From Bacteroidota bacterium (GTDB taxonomy: Bacteria; Bacteroidota; Bacteroidia; B-17B0; Aurantibacillaceae), in contig JANYGK010000056.1 of NCBI GenBank assembly GCA_025362395.1, positions 1-54,802 on the forward strand: a DNA stretch of 54,802 nt. The letters run 5' to 3'. Within the stretch, counting starts at the first letter, position 1. Each line of letters opens with the position of its first letter. Under the pieces are notes generated by a model that saw only the letters and a program-made list of their open reading frames with translations, was not told the DNA's origin and searched no databases. Positions 47,016 to 54,802 of the stretch are shown one piece after another. The position numbers and the translations under genes are program-made.

Positions 47016-47779
47016 TGAAAATAAGAACTTTGATAATTGATGACGAGTATTTAAACAGAGACCTAATATCTAAATTAATTCAAAGAACAAGTGCTAATTT
47101 TGAGGTTATTGGGGAGGCTGAAAACATTGATGATGCTTTTGATCTGATTATTGAACGTAATCCTGATTTGATCTTTTTGGATATAAAGATGCCGGGCGGT
47201 AATGGATTTGAATTATTAAAACGCTTTGAAAACCCTGCTTTTGAAGTCGTATTTATAACCGGATTTGATGAGTACGCTTTGCAGGCATTTGAGTTCAACG
47301 CCTTAGATTATGTTTTGAAACCGGTTGATACAATTAAGCTTAAAGTCACACTTAACAAAGTGTATAATCGTATTACCTCAAAACTATCAATCATTAACAA
47401 TTTTAAGGAGATACTCGATATTTATAACACAAACAATTATCTTATTTCAAAAATCCCAATTCACTATAAAGATAAGGTAGAGTTAATTGAAATTAAAGAG
47501 ATCTTATCAATCGAGGCCGACGCCGGATATACCATTTTTAAAATTTCAAATGATAGTGAGTATACATCAGCAAAACAGTTTTCATGTTTTGAGTTTATAA
47601 TAGAAAAGTTTCCAAATTTCATAAAGATTAATAAGGGAACTTATATAAATTTAAATTTTTTAAAAAATTATTCAAAAGGCGAGAGCTGCTTGATCCAATT
47701 GAAGAATGAACATTATTACGAGGTTTCAAGAAGAAAAAAAACAGAGATATTATCATTTTTAGAAAAAGAGTATACTTAA
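47012..47779 (+). CDS. LytTR family response regulator
   Basis: The 255-residue protein has a receiver domain with the acidic pocket D10/D11, the phosphorylation site D57 (LIFLDIKMPG) and the conserved Lys in DYVLKPV, followed by a LytTR DNA-binding domain (about 150-250: VELIEIKEILSIEADAGYT ... FIKINKGTYINLNFLKNY ... EVSRRKK). LytTR proteins bind direct repeats in promoters. Two overlapping ATG codons (47012, 47015) are possible starts. The likely targets are the surface-protein genes on both sides (40420-43929 and 47852-51481); this is inference from position. Confidence 0.95.
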   Translation: MMKIRTLIIDDEYLNRDLISKLIQRTSANFEVIGEAENIDDAFDLIIERNPDLIFLDIKMPGGNGFELLKRFENPAFEVVFITGFDEYALQAFEFNALDYVLKPVDTIKLKVTLNKVYNRITSKLSIINNFKEILDIYNTNNYLISKIPIHYKDKVELIEIKEILSIEADAGYTIFKISNDSEYTSAKQFSCFEFIIEKFPNFIKINKGTYINLNFLKNYSKGESCLIQLKNEHYYEVSRRKKTEILSFLEKEYT

Positions 47780-47851
47780 TTTTTCGCTTGATGATTATCA
47801 TTATATTTAATAAAAATTAATTTTCTGTTTGATCCGATAATGTGTAATTCA

Positions 47852-50800
47852 ATGAAATGTATTAAATATCTTACTTTATTATTTATTCTGTTTTCAAGAA
47901 CTAGCATTTCTCAAACTAATTTAGTTTCTAATCCTGGTTTTGAAAATCATACTTTATGTCCTAACTTTATGTTACAATGGGATAGATGCATAGGTTGGTA
48001 TAATTGTAATGGTAATATTGGAAATGGTTTGTGGGGCACTCCGGATTATTATCACACATGTTCTACCCCTTCATATCCTTATAATCCTTTACCTCCTAAT
48101 ACAGGAATGGGTTATTGTAACCCACATACCGGTAATGCTATGATGGGTCTTGTGTGTTATAATCTATCCTATGCTAACTATAGAGAATATATTTCTTCTG
48201 CATTAACCTGCCCAATGACAGCGGGAAATACATATACTGTATCTTTTTGGATCACAGCATCTTCCGCACCTACAGTACAATATAATTCAAGCCACTTTGG
48301 CGTTTATTTATCTAATTCAATGCCTTCGCAATCTACCTATTTTGTTATAAATGTTACACCTCAATATGAAATACCAACCATAATTAGTAACACGATCTGG
48401 CAGCAATATACTTTTACAATTTCTCCAACTTCCAGCCTTAATTACATCACTTTAGGTTGCTTTAAAAATGAGACTTTGATATCAACCTCTTTAATGACTC
48501 CCGGGGCTACACAACCTTATTCAAATTATTTTATTGATGATATTGAAGTCTTGAACCCTTCAAGTGGGTCAGTAGGTATTAGTTCGGTAAGCAATTTCAG
48601 TGTCTGTGCAGGCCAATCTACTATAATTAATCCTTCGGGTTCAAATAATTATTCCATTACACCCTCAAACACAACAGGTACATCTTTTACAGTTAACCCA
48701 ACGATAACAACTACCTATACAATTTCAGATGCTAACACTGCATCTTGTATACAGTCAAGTACAATAGTTACCATCTATGTTAATCCATCCCCTGCTTTGA
48801 CGGTAAACTCTACAACCCTATGTGCTGGAGAAACGGCAACGCTTACAGCAAATGCAATTTCAGGTTACACTTGGTCACCTTCGAGTTTAAACACACAAAG
48901 CATTTTAGTACAACCTTTAACCACAACAATATATACTGTTTCAACTACAAATGGTATTTGTAATGCCTCTTCAAATGCTACAGTAACCGTAATTCCTTTA
49001 CCGGTTATTTCGGTTGCCAACAGTACTGTTTGCGCAGGCCAACAAGATACATTAACAGCAATAGGAGGAACAACTTATACATGGCAACCTTCAAGTACAA
49101 ACTCTTCTACTATTGCTATACAACCTTTAACAAATACTATATATACGGTTACAGGTTCAAACGGATTTTGTTCATCAACATCGAATAGTTCCATAACTGT
49201 TTTAAGTACTCCGGCGTTATCAGTAAATTCTGCAACAGTTTGTGCTGGAAAAACAGCTACTATCACAGCAACTTCCACTTCAGGCTATACCTGGTCACCA
49301 TCAGGTATAAATACATCTACTATTTCCGTACAGCCTTTAGCTACATCGCTATATAACATATCAAGCTCAAATGGTATATGTACGTCCGTTGCTACTTCTA
49401 CCGTAACTGTTTTGCCGGTGCCACTTATCTCTGTGAATAACGCCGGCATTTGCACAGGTCAAACAGCAACGTTAACAGCGTCGGGAGCAAATACCTATAC
49501 CTGGTTACCTTCAGGATTAAATACTCCAACTATTTCTGCCCAACCTTTAACTAATACAATTTATACAATTACAGGCTCAAACGGCATATGCGCTTCATCG
49601 ACTAATGCTACTGTAACAGTTACTTCTTTTCCTGTTATATCAACTACAAATGCCACTATTTGTGCAGGCCAAACAGTTACATTAACAGCAAACGGTGCTA
49701 CAGGCTATACATGGCAACCTACAGCGCTAAATACGAATAGTATTATTGTGCAGCCTTTAGTTAATATTATATATACAGTTACAGGTTCGAACGGAACTTG
49801 CTCATCTATAGCGAATGCTTCTATTACGGTATTGTCGTCACCTACATTATCTGTTAATTCGCCAAGTATTTGTTCAGCACAAACTGCTACTCTTATTGCC
49901 AATTCTACTTCAGGCTATACATGGTCGCCTTCCGGCATTAATACATCAAGTATTTCTGTACAACCTTTAATTAATACGGTATATACTGTTTCCAGCTCAA
50001 ACGGAATTTGTACATCTGTTGCTCATGCTTCTGTAACAGTTCTCCCTTTTCCTATACTTGCGGTTAACAGTATGAGCATTTGCGCCGGCCAAACAGGGAC
50101 TTTGGTTGCTGCCGGAGCAACAACCTACACTTGGTTACCTACAGGGGCAAATACCCAAAGCATAGTTGTTGCTCCTATTGCTAATACTATATATACAATT
50201 ACCGGCTCAAACGGTGTATGTGCTTCTACTTTTAATGCTTCAATTGTTATTTTATCTTTGCCTGTAATTTCTGTAAATTCTTTTACAATTTGTGCGGGAG
50301 AAACAGTTACGTTAACGGCAAGTGGTGCATCTACCTATACTTGGTTTCCCGTTACTCAATTAAATAATTCCACAGGCAATGCAGCAACTGCGAATCCTAT
50401 AACAAACACTATTTACACAGTAACAGGTACATCGATTGAGGGTTGTAATTCGTTTGCAATATCGACAGTAAGTGTTATAACCAATGGTGGTTTAACTGCT
50501 ACAACAAGTGCAACAACTATTTGTGTCGGTAGCAGTGCTACCTTAACTGCAGGTGGGGTTAGTACGGGTTCTTACACTTGGTCAGCACTACCTATAAGTC
50601 CTATCAATACTATAAATAGCAATCCTGCAATAGTTACCCCTTCATTAACAACCTTATATACTTTGTCGGCTTTTGTCGGGGTGATGCCAAATAGGTGTAC
50701 GTTTACTAAAACAGTTACGGTTGCCGTTGCTCCTAATACTAATGTATTAACGGGTTACGTCGATCCTATATGTTTTGGGAGCTATACTACTCTTACTGCC

Positions 50801-51481
50801 AAAGGTGGAAATAAATATAGCTGGTCTTTAACAGTTGGCTTGAATCATCCCGGCGATTCTGTTACTACAGCAGCGCCTTTGACAACTACAGTTTATACTG
50901 TTACAGTATCTAAAAATGGAATATGCCCGAAAACAGGTACTGTTCAAGTAATAGTTAATCCCATTCCATATGTTTATGCAGGTATTGATACTACTATAAA
51001 TATTGATGAGCACATTGTTTTAACCGGAAACGGAAATGTTGAAGTGGGATTTATACTGTCCAACAATAACTCTTTAACTTGTAACTTCTGTTCGCAGATA
51101 ACAATTAATCCACAAGAAAATACTTGTTATATTTTGAGGGGTACTAATGAATACAATTGTGTTAATACAGACACAATTTGTGTAACTGTTACAAAAGACT
51201 GGGATGTTTTTATTCCAAATGCCTTTACTCCAAATGGAGATAGTGATAACGATATTTTTATTCCCGTAGGTTATGGTTTGAGTGAAATTCACCTTACTAT
51301 TTTTGATAGATGGGGAGCTGTAATTTTCAAAAGTAACGTGGATAAAATTGGTTGGGACGGTTCTTTTAAAGGACAAATTTGTAAACAGGACGTGTATGTT
51401 TACAAAGCGGAAATATTAACAATGGCAGGTTATACAGTAATGAGAACCGGGCATGTTACCTTACTACCTAAAATTAAATAG
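47852..51481 (+). CDS. Giant repeat surface protein with CHU_C-type T9SS C-terminus
   Basis: From the ATG at 47852 the protein has 1209 residues (an upstream ATG at 47840 adds four). A signal peptide (ending SISQ) precedes a domain of about 220 residues beginning NLVSNPGFENHTLCPNF and ending YFIDDIEVLNP, common at the N-terminus of Bacteroidota surface proteins. Then come eight Ig-like repeats of about 70 residues, each with a CAGQTATLTA-like start and YTWSPSG and IYTVTGSNG motifs, and three more divergent ones. The last 95 residues are the gliding-motility-associated CHU_C domain (IPNAFTPNGDSDNDIF ... IFDRWG ... DGSFKGQ ... VYKAEI), a type B T9SS signal. It is probably an adhesin or matrix protein and follows the response regulator by 72 bases. 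Confidence 0.9.
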   Translation: MKCIKYLTLLFILFSRTSISQTNLVSNPGFENHTLCPNFMLQWDRCIGWYNCNGNIGNGLWGTPDYYHTCSTPSYPYNPLPPNTGMGYCNPHTGNAMMGLVCYNLSYANYREYISSALTCPMTAGNTYTVSFWITASSAPTVQYNSSHFGVYLSNSMPSQSTYFVINVTPQYEIPTIISNTIWQQYTFTISPTSSLNYITLGCFKNETLISTSLMTPGATQPYSNYFIDDIEVLNPSSGSVGISSVSNFSVCAGQSTIINPSGSNNYSITPSNTTGTSFTVNPTITTTYTISDANTASCIQSSTIVTIYVNPSPALTVNSTTLCAGETATLTANAISGYTWSPSSLNTQSILVQPLTTTIYTVSTTNGICNASSNATVTVIPLPVISVANSTVCAGQQDTLTAIGGTTYTWQPSSTNSSTIAIQPLTNTIYTVTGSNGFCSSTSNSSITVLSTPALSVNSATVCAGKTATITATSTSGYTWSPSGINTSTISVQPLATSLYNISSSNGICTSVATSTVTVLPVPLISVNNAGICTGQTATLTASGANTYTWLPSGLNTPTISAQPLTNTIYTITGSNGICASSTNATVTVTSFPVISTTNATICAGQTVTLTANGATGYTWQPTALNTNSIIVQPLVNIIYTVTGSNGTCSSIANASITVLSSPTLSVNSPSICSAQTATLIANSTSGYTWSPSGINTSSISVQPLINTVYTVSSSNGICTSVAHASVTVLPFPILAVNSMSICAGQTGTLVAAGATTYTWLPTGANTQSIVVAPIANTIYTITGSNGVCASTFNASIVILSLPVISVNSFTICAGETVTLTASGASTYTWFPVTQLNNSTGNAATANPITNTIYTVTGTSIEGCNSFAISTVSVITNGGLTATTSATTICVGSSATLTAGGVSTGSYTWSALPISPINTINSNPAIVTPSLTTLYTLSAFVGVMPNRCTFTKTVTVAVAPNTNVLTGYVDPICFGSYTTLTAKGGNKYSWSLTVGLNHPGDSVTTAAPLTTTVYTVTVSKNGICPKTGTVQVIVNPIPYVYAGIDTTINIDEHIVLTGNGNVEVGFILSNNNSLTCNFCSQITINPQENTCYILRGTNEYNCVNTDTICVTVTKDWDVFIPNAFTPNGDSDNDIFIPVGYGLSEIHLTIFDRWGAVIFKSNVDKIGWDGSFKGQICKQDVYVYKAEILTMAGYTVMRTGHVTLLPKIK
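48803..50272 (+). repeat. Seven in-frame 210-base tandem repeats with a 630-base super-period
   Basis: Seven consecutive units of exactly 70 codons start at 48803, 49013, 49223, 49433, 49643, 49853 and 50063; a longer eighth begins at 50273. Unit 2 is most like unit 5 (ITVLSTPALS / ITVLSSPTLS), 3 like 6 (SGYTWSPSGINTS), and 4 like 7 (YTWLP, NTIYTITGSNG). This fits duplication of a three-unit block of 630 bases. Confidence 0.85.
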
Positions 51482-51575
51482 CGTAACTATTAATAATAAT
51501 ATGCTATAGGAACCTGCACGTTATCCTACTAAGTTATTGCTTATCAAACCACTTTTTTATTTATTCTGTGATGCG

Positions 51576-51583
51576 TATATTTG
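51576..51583 (+). promoter_or_regulatory. -7 promoter box of the methyltransferase/glycosyltransferase unit
   Basis: TATATTTG matches TAnnTTTG exactly and ends 4 bases before the ATG at 51588, again implying an almost leaderless transcript. No TTG lies at the usual -33 distance. Confidence 0.45.
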
Positions 51584-51587
51584 AGTC

Positions 51588-52283
51588 ATGGCTACAAAAG
51601 AAGAAGTTAAGAAATATTACGATACGTTTAAAGATCACCAAAAAAAATTAGGTATTAATATAAGGCATCGCACTATTTTAAAAAATTTAAAACATGCAGG
51701 TTTAAAGCCTAACTCTAATGTATTGGAAATTGGTTGTGGAATCGGTACAGTGAGCCACTTAATTTTGAAATACATAACAGGCGGTAGTTTTGTGGGATTG
51801 GACATTAGCTCTGAAAGCATTGAAATGGCTAAAAAATTAAATGGGTTTCATAAAAAGGCCGAGTTTTTAGTAAATGATATGAGTAGTTTTACACATAAAA
51901 CTAAATTTGATTTTATTGTCTTTCCTGATGTGTTAGAGCATATTCCTGTTGAGCAACATGCACATATTTTTGAAACTATTTCAATATTAACTACCCCAAA
52001 TGCGGTTGTTATTATTAACATACCTGAACCCTATACATTAGATTGGCATCGAAGAAATACTCCTGATGCCTTACAAATTATTGATCAATCACTATCAATA
52101 AAAGATCTGTGTAATAATTGTTATCCTTTTGGATTTTATCTTTATTCTATGATTCCTTATGGCCTTCAATATGACAATGAAGAATATTTAAGTATAGTTT
52201 TAAAAAAACATTTTGTAAGAAAAGATGTTTTATTTAAATCGAAAGTTAAACTTGGTATAGAAAATTATAAGAGTAAATTTTAA
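51588..52283 (+). CDS. Class I SAM-dependent methyltransferase
   Basis: The 231-residue protein has motif I VLEIGCGIG (45-53), the acidic D72 (VGLDIS) that binds the ribose of S-adenosylmethionine, and the motif FDFIVFPDVLEHIP typical of UbiE/Coq5-like and sugar O- or N-methyltransferases. The substrate cannot be told from sequence; the neighbours (glycosyltransferase, acetyltransferase, deacetylase) suggest a surface sugar. The next gene starts 4 bases after the stop. The gene is AT-rich like the rest of this end. Confidence 0.85.
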   Translation: MATKEEVKKYYDTFKDHQKKLGINIRHRTILKNLKHAGLKPNSNVLEIGCGIGTVSHLILKYITGGSFVGLDISSESIEMAKKLNGFHKKAEFLVNDMSSFTHKTKFDFIVFPDVLEHIPVEQHAHIFETISILTTPNAVVIINIPEPYTLDWHRRNTPDALQIIDQSLSIKDLCNNCYPFGFYLYSMIPYGLQYDNEEYLSIVLKKHFVRKDVLFKSKVKLGIENYKSKF

Positions 52284-52287
52284 TTAA

Positions 52288-53340
52288 GTGAAAAATTTTA
52301 AAATACTCTATTGGGATCAGGGCAAATCAAGTTTTGTAAAAAAAGACCTTGAAATTCTTAGAACCGAGTTTGACGTAATTGATTATACCTTTAAATCTAA
52401 AAAAAATATATTTATTTTATTAGAATTAATAAAACAAGCTTTTCTTTCATTATACTATGTGTTTTCATGTAAAGTTGTTATATGTCAGTTTTCAGGCTAT
52501 CATAGTTTAATACCTCTAACTATTTTTAAAATTTTCGGCAAAAAAAAAATAATTATTGCCGGTGGTACAGATTGTGTGTCTTTTCCTTCAATTAGATACG
52601 GTAATTTTCAAAAAAAATATTTGAAGTGGTTTACCGAAAAATCTTTTCAACTTGTTGATATTATTTCACCTGTGGATGAAACCTTAATCAAATATACTTA
52701 TTCATATCAGGAAAATGACTTTAAGGAACAGGGATATAGGGCACATGTAAAAACTATCAAAGCTATAGATAAAGTAATTTATAATGGATATGATTACGAA
52801 AAGTTTAAAATAATCAATTCAATTAGAAAAGAAAAAACTTTTTTGACAGTGGCTGCAAACCTAAACACGGACTTTGGTCAAAAGTTGAAAGGAATTGATT
52901 TGATATTAGAAATAGCAAAAGAGTTTCAAGATTGTAGCTTTACAATTATTGGAGGAGAAAAATTGCAAATTGATAATGATATAAATAACGTAATATTATT
53001 AGGTAATGTAGATAATTCTAAATTAGTTGAAATTTATAATCAACATAAATATTATATGCAATTATCTATTTCTGAAGGTTTTCCTAATGCTTTATGTGAA
53101 GCTATGCTATGTGGTTGTTTACCTATTGTTAGCGATGTTGGAGCAATGAGAAAAATCGTTGGTGAAGTGGGAATTATTTTAGAACGGAAAAATTTTATTT
53201 TATTAAAAGAAAAAATAACTTTGGCTTTAAAGAAACCGACTGATAAGTTATTAATGAATAAAAGTAGGAACCTTATAAAAGATAGATTTACATTAGAAAA
53301 ACGAAAGCATGAATTAATTGATTTATTAAATTTTATTTAA
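52288..53340 (+). CDS. Glycosyltransferase family 4 (GT-B fold)
   Basis: The 350-residue protein starts with GTG at 52288, four bases after the methyltransferase stop, so the two are coupled. It has the GT4 C-terminal signature E263-G-F-P-N-A-L-C-E271 (the EX7E motif), then CGCLPIVSDVGAM, a retaining GT-B arrangement, and in the N-terminal half IIAGGTDC. No signal peptide is seen. It would add a sugar to a polysaccharide, lipid or protein acceptor. It converges on the GNAT gene; only 18 bases lie between. Confidence 0.87.
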   Translation: MKNFKILYWDQGKSSFVKKDLEILRTEFDVIDYTFKSKKNIFILLELIKQAFLSLYYVFSCKVVICQFSGYHSLIPLTIFKIFGKKKIIIAGGTDCVSFPSIRYGNFQKKYLKWFTEKSFQLVDIISPVDETLIKYTYSYQENDFKEQGYRAHVKTIKAIDKVIYNGYDYEKFKIINSIRKEKTFLTVAANLNTDFGQKLKGIDLILEIAKEFQDCSFTIIGGEKLQIDNDINNVILLGNVDNSKLVEIYNQHKYYMQLSISEGFPNALCEAMLCGCLPIVSDVGAMRKIVGEVGIILERKNFILLKEKITLALKKPTDKLLMNKSRNLIKDRFTLEKRKHELIDLLNFI

Positions 53341-53358
53341 TTTTATAACGACAGGTCT

Positions 53359-54294
53359 TTACCAAGTATCAAAATCAGAACCTGAAAACCTAAATACTTT
53401 ATTTTTATGTTCCTCTGATAAATGCCTGTAACCAATTGGAATATTTGAATGAAGATTGATTTTTTTCTTTAGTAATTGTTCATTTGGTGTACCTTCCTGA
53501 TAGTAAAAAATAATATTGGATAGACCTGTTTTTTTTGCTAATTTTTTCAGGATATCAAATGCTATATCAAAACTTTCAACGGAAGCGTTCTCAAAATCAC
53601 CGACCCATAAAGCGCCATCGACTTTAATCCAGAAATTAATATTATTTAATTTTATAATAAATTTATTTTTCGAGCTTTTGTATTCAAAATATTCTAGGTT
53701 ATGAATTACACCACAAACATTTTTTTCAATAACTGAGTTATTAAAAAAAGAATCCTGGCTTTTATATTTTGAAAAAATTAGATTTAAATATGAAATATAT
53801 AAGAACTTTAGAATAGGTATTTTTTTAACAATCTTATCTATTGGCAAGGTTTTAATGTTTTGCTTATAAATATTTATGTTTTCAAAATGTTCCCATTTTA
53901 ATTTTATTTTTCTCAAATTATAAATAGTTGTATTTGGGAAACCATATATATAACTTATGCCTTGTGTCTTCAGGAAATCATAAGCTGTTTCCGCAACATT
54001 AATAAATAGTCCTTGTCCACCATGGTTTTTATGTGTCATTGAATCACAGGATTGACCGATGTCAAATACTTCATTGTTGTAAGTTACGCGCTGAGTAATT
54101 ATTCCATAAAAAGAAGCGGGCTCATTTGATTCGGATATCGCAATAAATGATGCTTGTATTTTCTGGTACTGATGAAAAAATTTACTCTCTACTATTTCTA
54201 AATCAGGATTTGCTGAAAAAGCGCTTTTATATATAGATGTATATGATTTAATATCTGCAATCATGAATTTATGAATTTTGTATCTTTTTTTCAT
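53359..54294 (-). CDS. GNAT family N-acetyltransferase
   Basis: The 311-residue protein has a GNAT core in its N-terminal half: YKSAFSANPD, then the acetyl-CoA loop HKNHGGQGLF (about 89-98) and SYIYGFPN. The second half (about 130-311) is a Lys/Asn-rich beta-containing extension. Similar proteins occur in polysaccharide clusters, where they acetylate amino sugars, but the substrate here is unknown. It lies 19 bases after the deacetylase stop on the same strand, so the two probably act together. Confidence 0.75.
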   Translation of the reverse strand: MKKRYKIHKFMIADIKSYTSIYKSAFSANPDLEIVESKFFHQYQKIQASFIAISESNEPASFYGIITQRVTYNNEVFDIGQSCDSMTHKNHGGQGLFINVAETAYDFLKTQGISYIYGFPNTTIYNLRKIKLKWEHFENINIYKQNIKTLPIDKIVKKIPILKFLYISYLNLIFSKYKSQDSFFNNSVIEKNVCGVIHNLEYFEYKSSKNKFIIKLNNINFWIKVDGALWVGDFENASVESFDIAFDILKKLAKKTGLSNIIFYYQEGTPNEQLLKKKINLHSNIPIGYRHLSEEHKNKVFRFSGSDFDTW

Positions 54295-54313
54295 ATATCC
54301 GTCTAATCTAAAT

Positions 54314-54802
54314 TTAAAACCCCGATTTATTAAATTGTTTATTTATTAAAATTTTATTCGTAGCTAAGCTTGTTGAGTTACTTATACTGTATCTACTTCT
54401 TATTCTGTTATCTGTAAAGTCCCTATTGCATAATAAAGAAACAGCCAGTTGGTATTTGTAACCTATTTGTTGTGCAGCGTCTTTTGTTTTTTCTGAATAA
54501 TCGCCGTCAGGGTAACCAATGCTTATAACTGGCTTTTGAATAATTTTTTCCAGAATTTCTTTAGATTTCTTTAATTCTTCATACATTAACTCAAAATCTA
54601 TCTTTGATAAATTATAGTGCCTGTGAGTGTGTGATCCAATTTCAATAAGACTTGATTGAGACATTTCTTTGATCTGATCCTTTGAACAAAAACGAATTAA
54701 CTCAGGATCAATACCATTGAGTATTTTTTTTATATTGTATTTATAAATAAATTGTTTGAATGCAGCTTGTCTTTCCTCACCCATTAGTTTTACATAATCA
54801 TA
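54314..54802 (-). CDS. Polysaccharide deacetylase family protein, 5' end cut by window edge
   Basis: The frame is open to the right edge (YDYVKL precedes the first in-frame Met), so 162 codons of the C-terminal part are visible. It carries the NodB-fold metal motif IGSHTHRHYNLS and the YPDGDYSEKTKDAA segment, typical of deacetylases acting on N-acetylated sugars. The catalytic Asp motif would lie upstream of the window. With the GNAT acetyltransferase next to it, it suggests modification of amino sugars in a surface polymer. Confidence 0.82.
   Translation of the reverse strand, partial: YDYVKLMGEERQAAFKQFIYKYNIKKILNGIDPELIRFCSKDQIKEMSQSSLIEIGSHTHRHYNLSKIDFELMYEELKKSKEILEKIIQKPVISIGYPDGDYSEKTKDAAQQIGYKYQLAVSLLCNRDFTDNRIRSRYSISNSTSLATNKILINKQFNKSGF

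Noticed and set aside
48803-50272. Regular direct repeats that might suggest a CRISPR or satellite array
   Set aside because: Units are 210 bases, in frame, and encode Ig-like domains; there are no short identical repeats with unique spacers.
40420-54802. Possible mobile island with integrase or transposase
   Set aside because: The region is AT-rich and accessory in content, but no integrase, transposase, tRNA or flanking direct repeat was seen.

Overview
The window is chromosomal DNA from a member of the Bacteroidota, probably Flavobacteriales-like. The evidence is three secreted proteins with type IX secretion (T9SS) C-terminal signals, DUF6702, PorT-type barrels, a TPR/beta-barrel pair, an AddB-like nuclease of the Bacteroidota type, promoter boxes of the TAnnTTTG type and almost no Shine-Dalgarno sequences. 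Family or genus cannot be decided from the sequence. I saw no tRNA, rRNA, CRISPR array, insertion sequence, integrase or phage gene. No non-coding stretch exceeds 300 bases; the longest (6603-6898) holds only a candidate promoter for fabD.

Layout. 1-2755 (minus): a membrane-fusion protein (cut by the left edge) and a TolC-like channel of an efflux system. 2929-6602: an AddB-like nuclease converging on a beta-barrel gene. 6899-10812 (plus): fabD, a barrel protein, an alanine-dehydrogenase-family gene, a small membrane-anchored protein and a WcaF-type acetyltransferase. 10991-13847 (minus): an MFS transporter, miaA and a DUF6702 protein, divergent from a HupE-type membrane protein and two tandem M1 zinc peptidases (13868-18500). 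18601-24537: ftsE (minus), divergent from a 1050-residue TPR protein and its barrel partner. 24615-29492: TerC, gyrB, mdh and an RMD1/DUF155 protein. 29619-36912 (minus): a T9SS cargo protein, a VWA-domain protein, a small exported protein, a PorT-type barrel, a cysteine desulfurase and glmM. 37068-40353 (plus): a TPR protein, a phosphosulfolactate synthase homologue, a rhodanese and a DedA protein, closed by a strong bidirectional terminator.

From 40420 the DNA looks accessory and visibly more AT-rich. A large T9SS cargo protein with a parallel-beta-helix look (minus) is divergent from a propeller-sensor histidine kinase, a LytTR response regulator overlapping it by 4 bases, and a giant repeat protein with a CHU_C-type C-terminus. 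This looks like a self-contained sensing module plus surface-protein unit. The right end (51588-54802) starts a surface-polysaccharide-type cluster: methyltransferase, glycosyltransferase, GNAT acetyltransferase and polysaccharide deacetylase (cut by the edge).

The most unusual observations are three types of short dispersed repeat between genes (one with a triple CTATGT unit in two copies of opposite orientation and identical spacing), a 630-base higher-order duplication inside the giant repeat gene, an alanine-dehydrogenase-family protein lacking the catalytic histidine, and a small exported protein whose signal peptide has no ordinary start codon. I did not find a clearly novel multi-gene defence or metabolic system.
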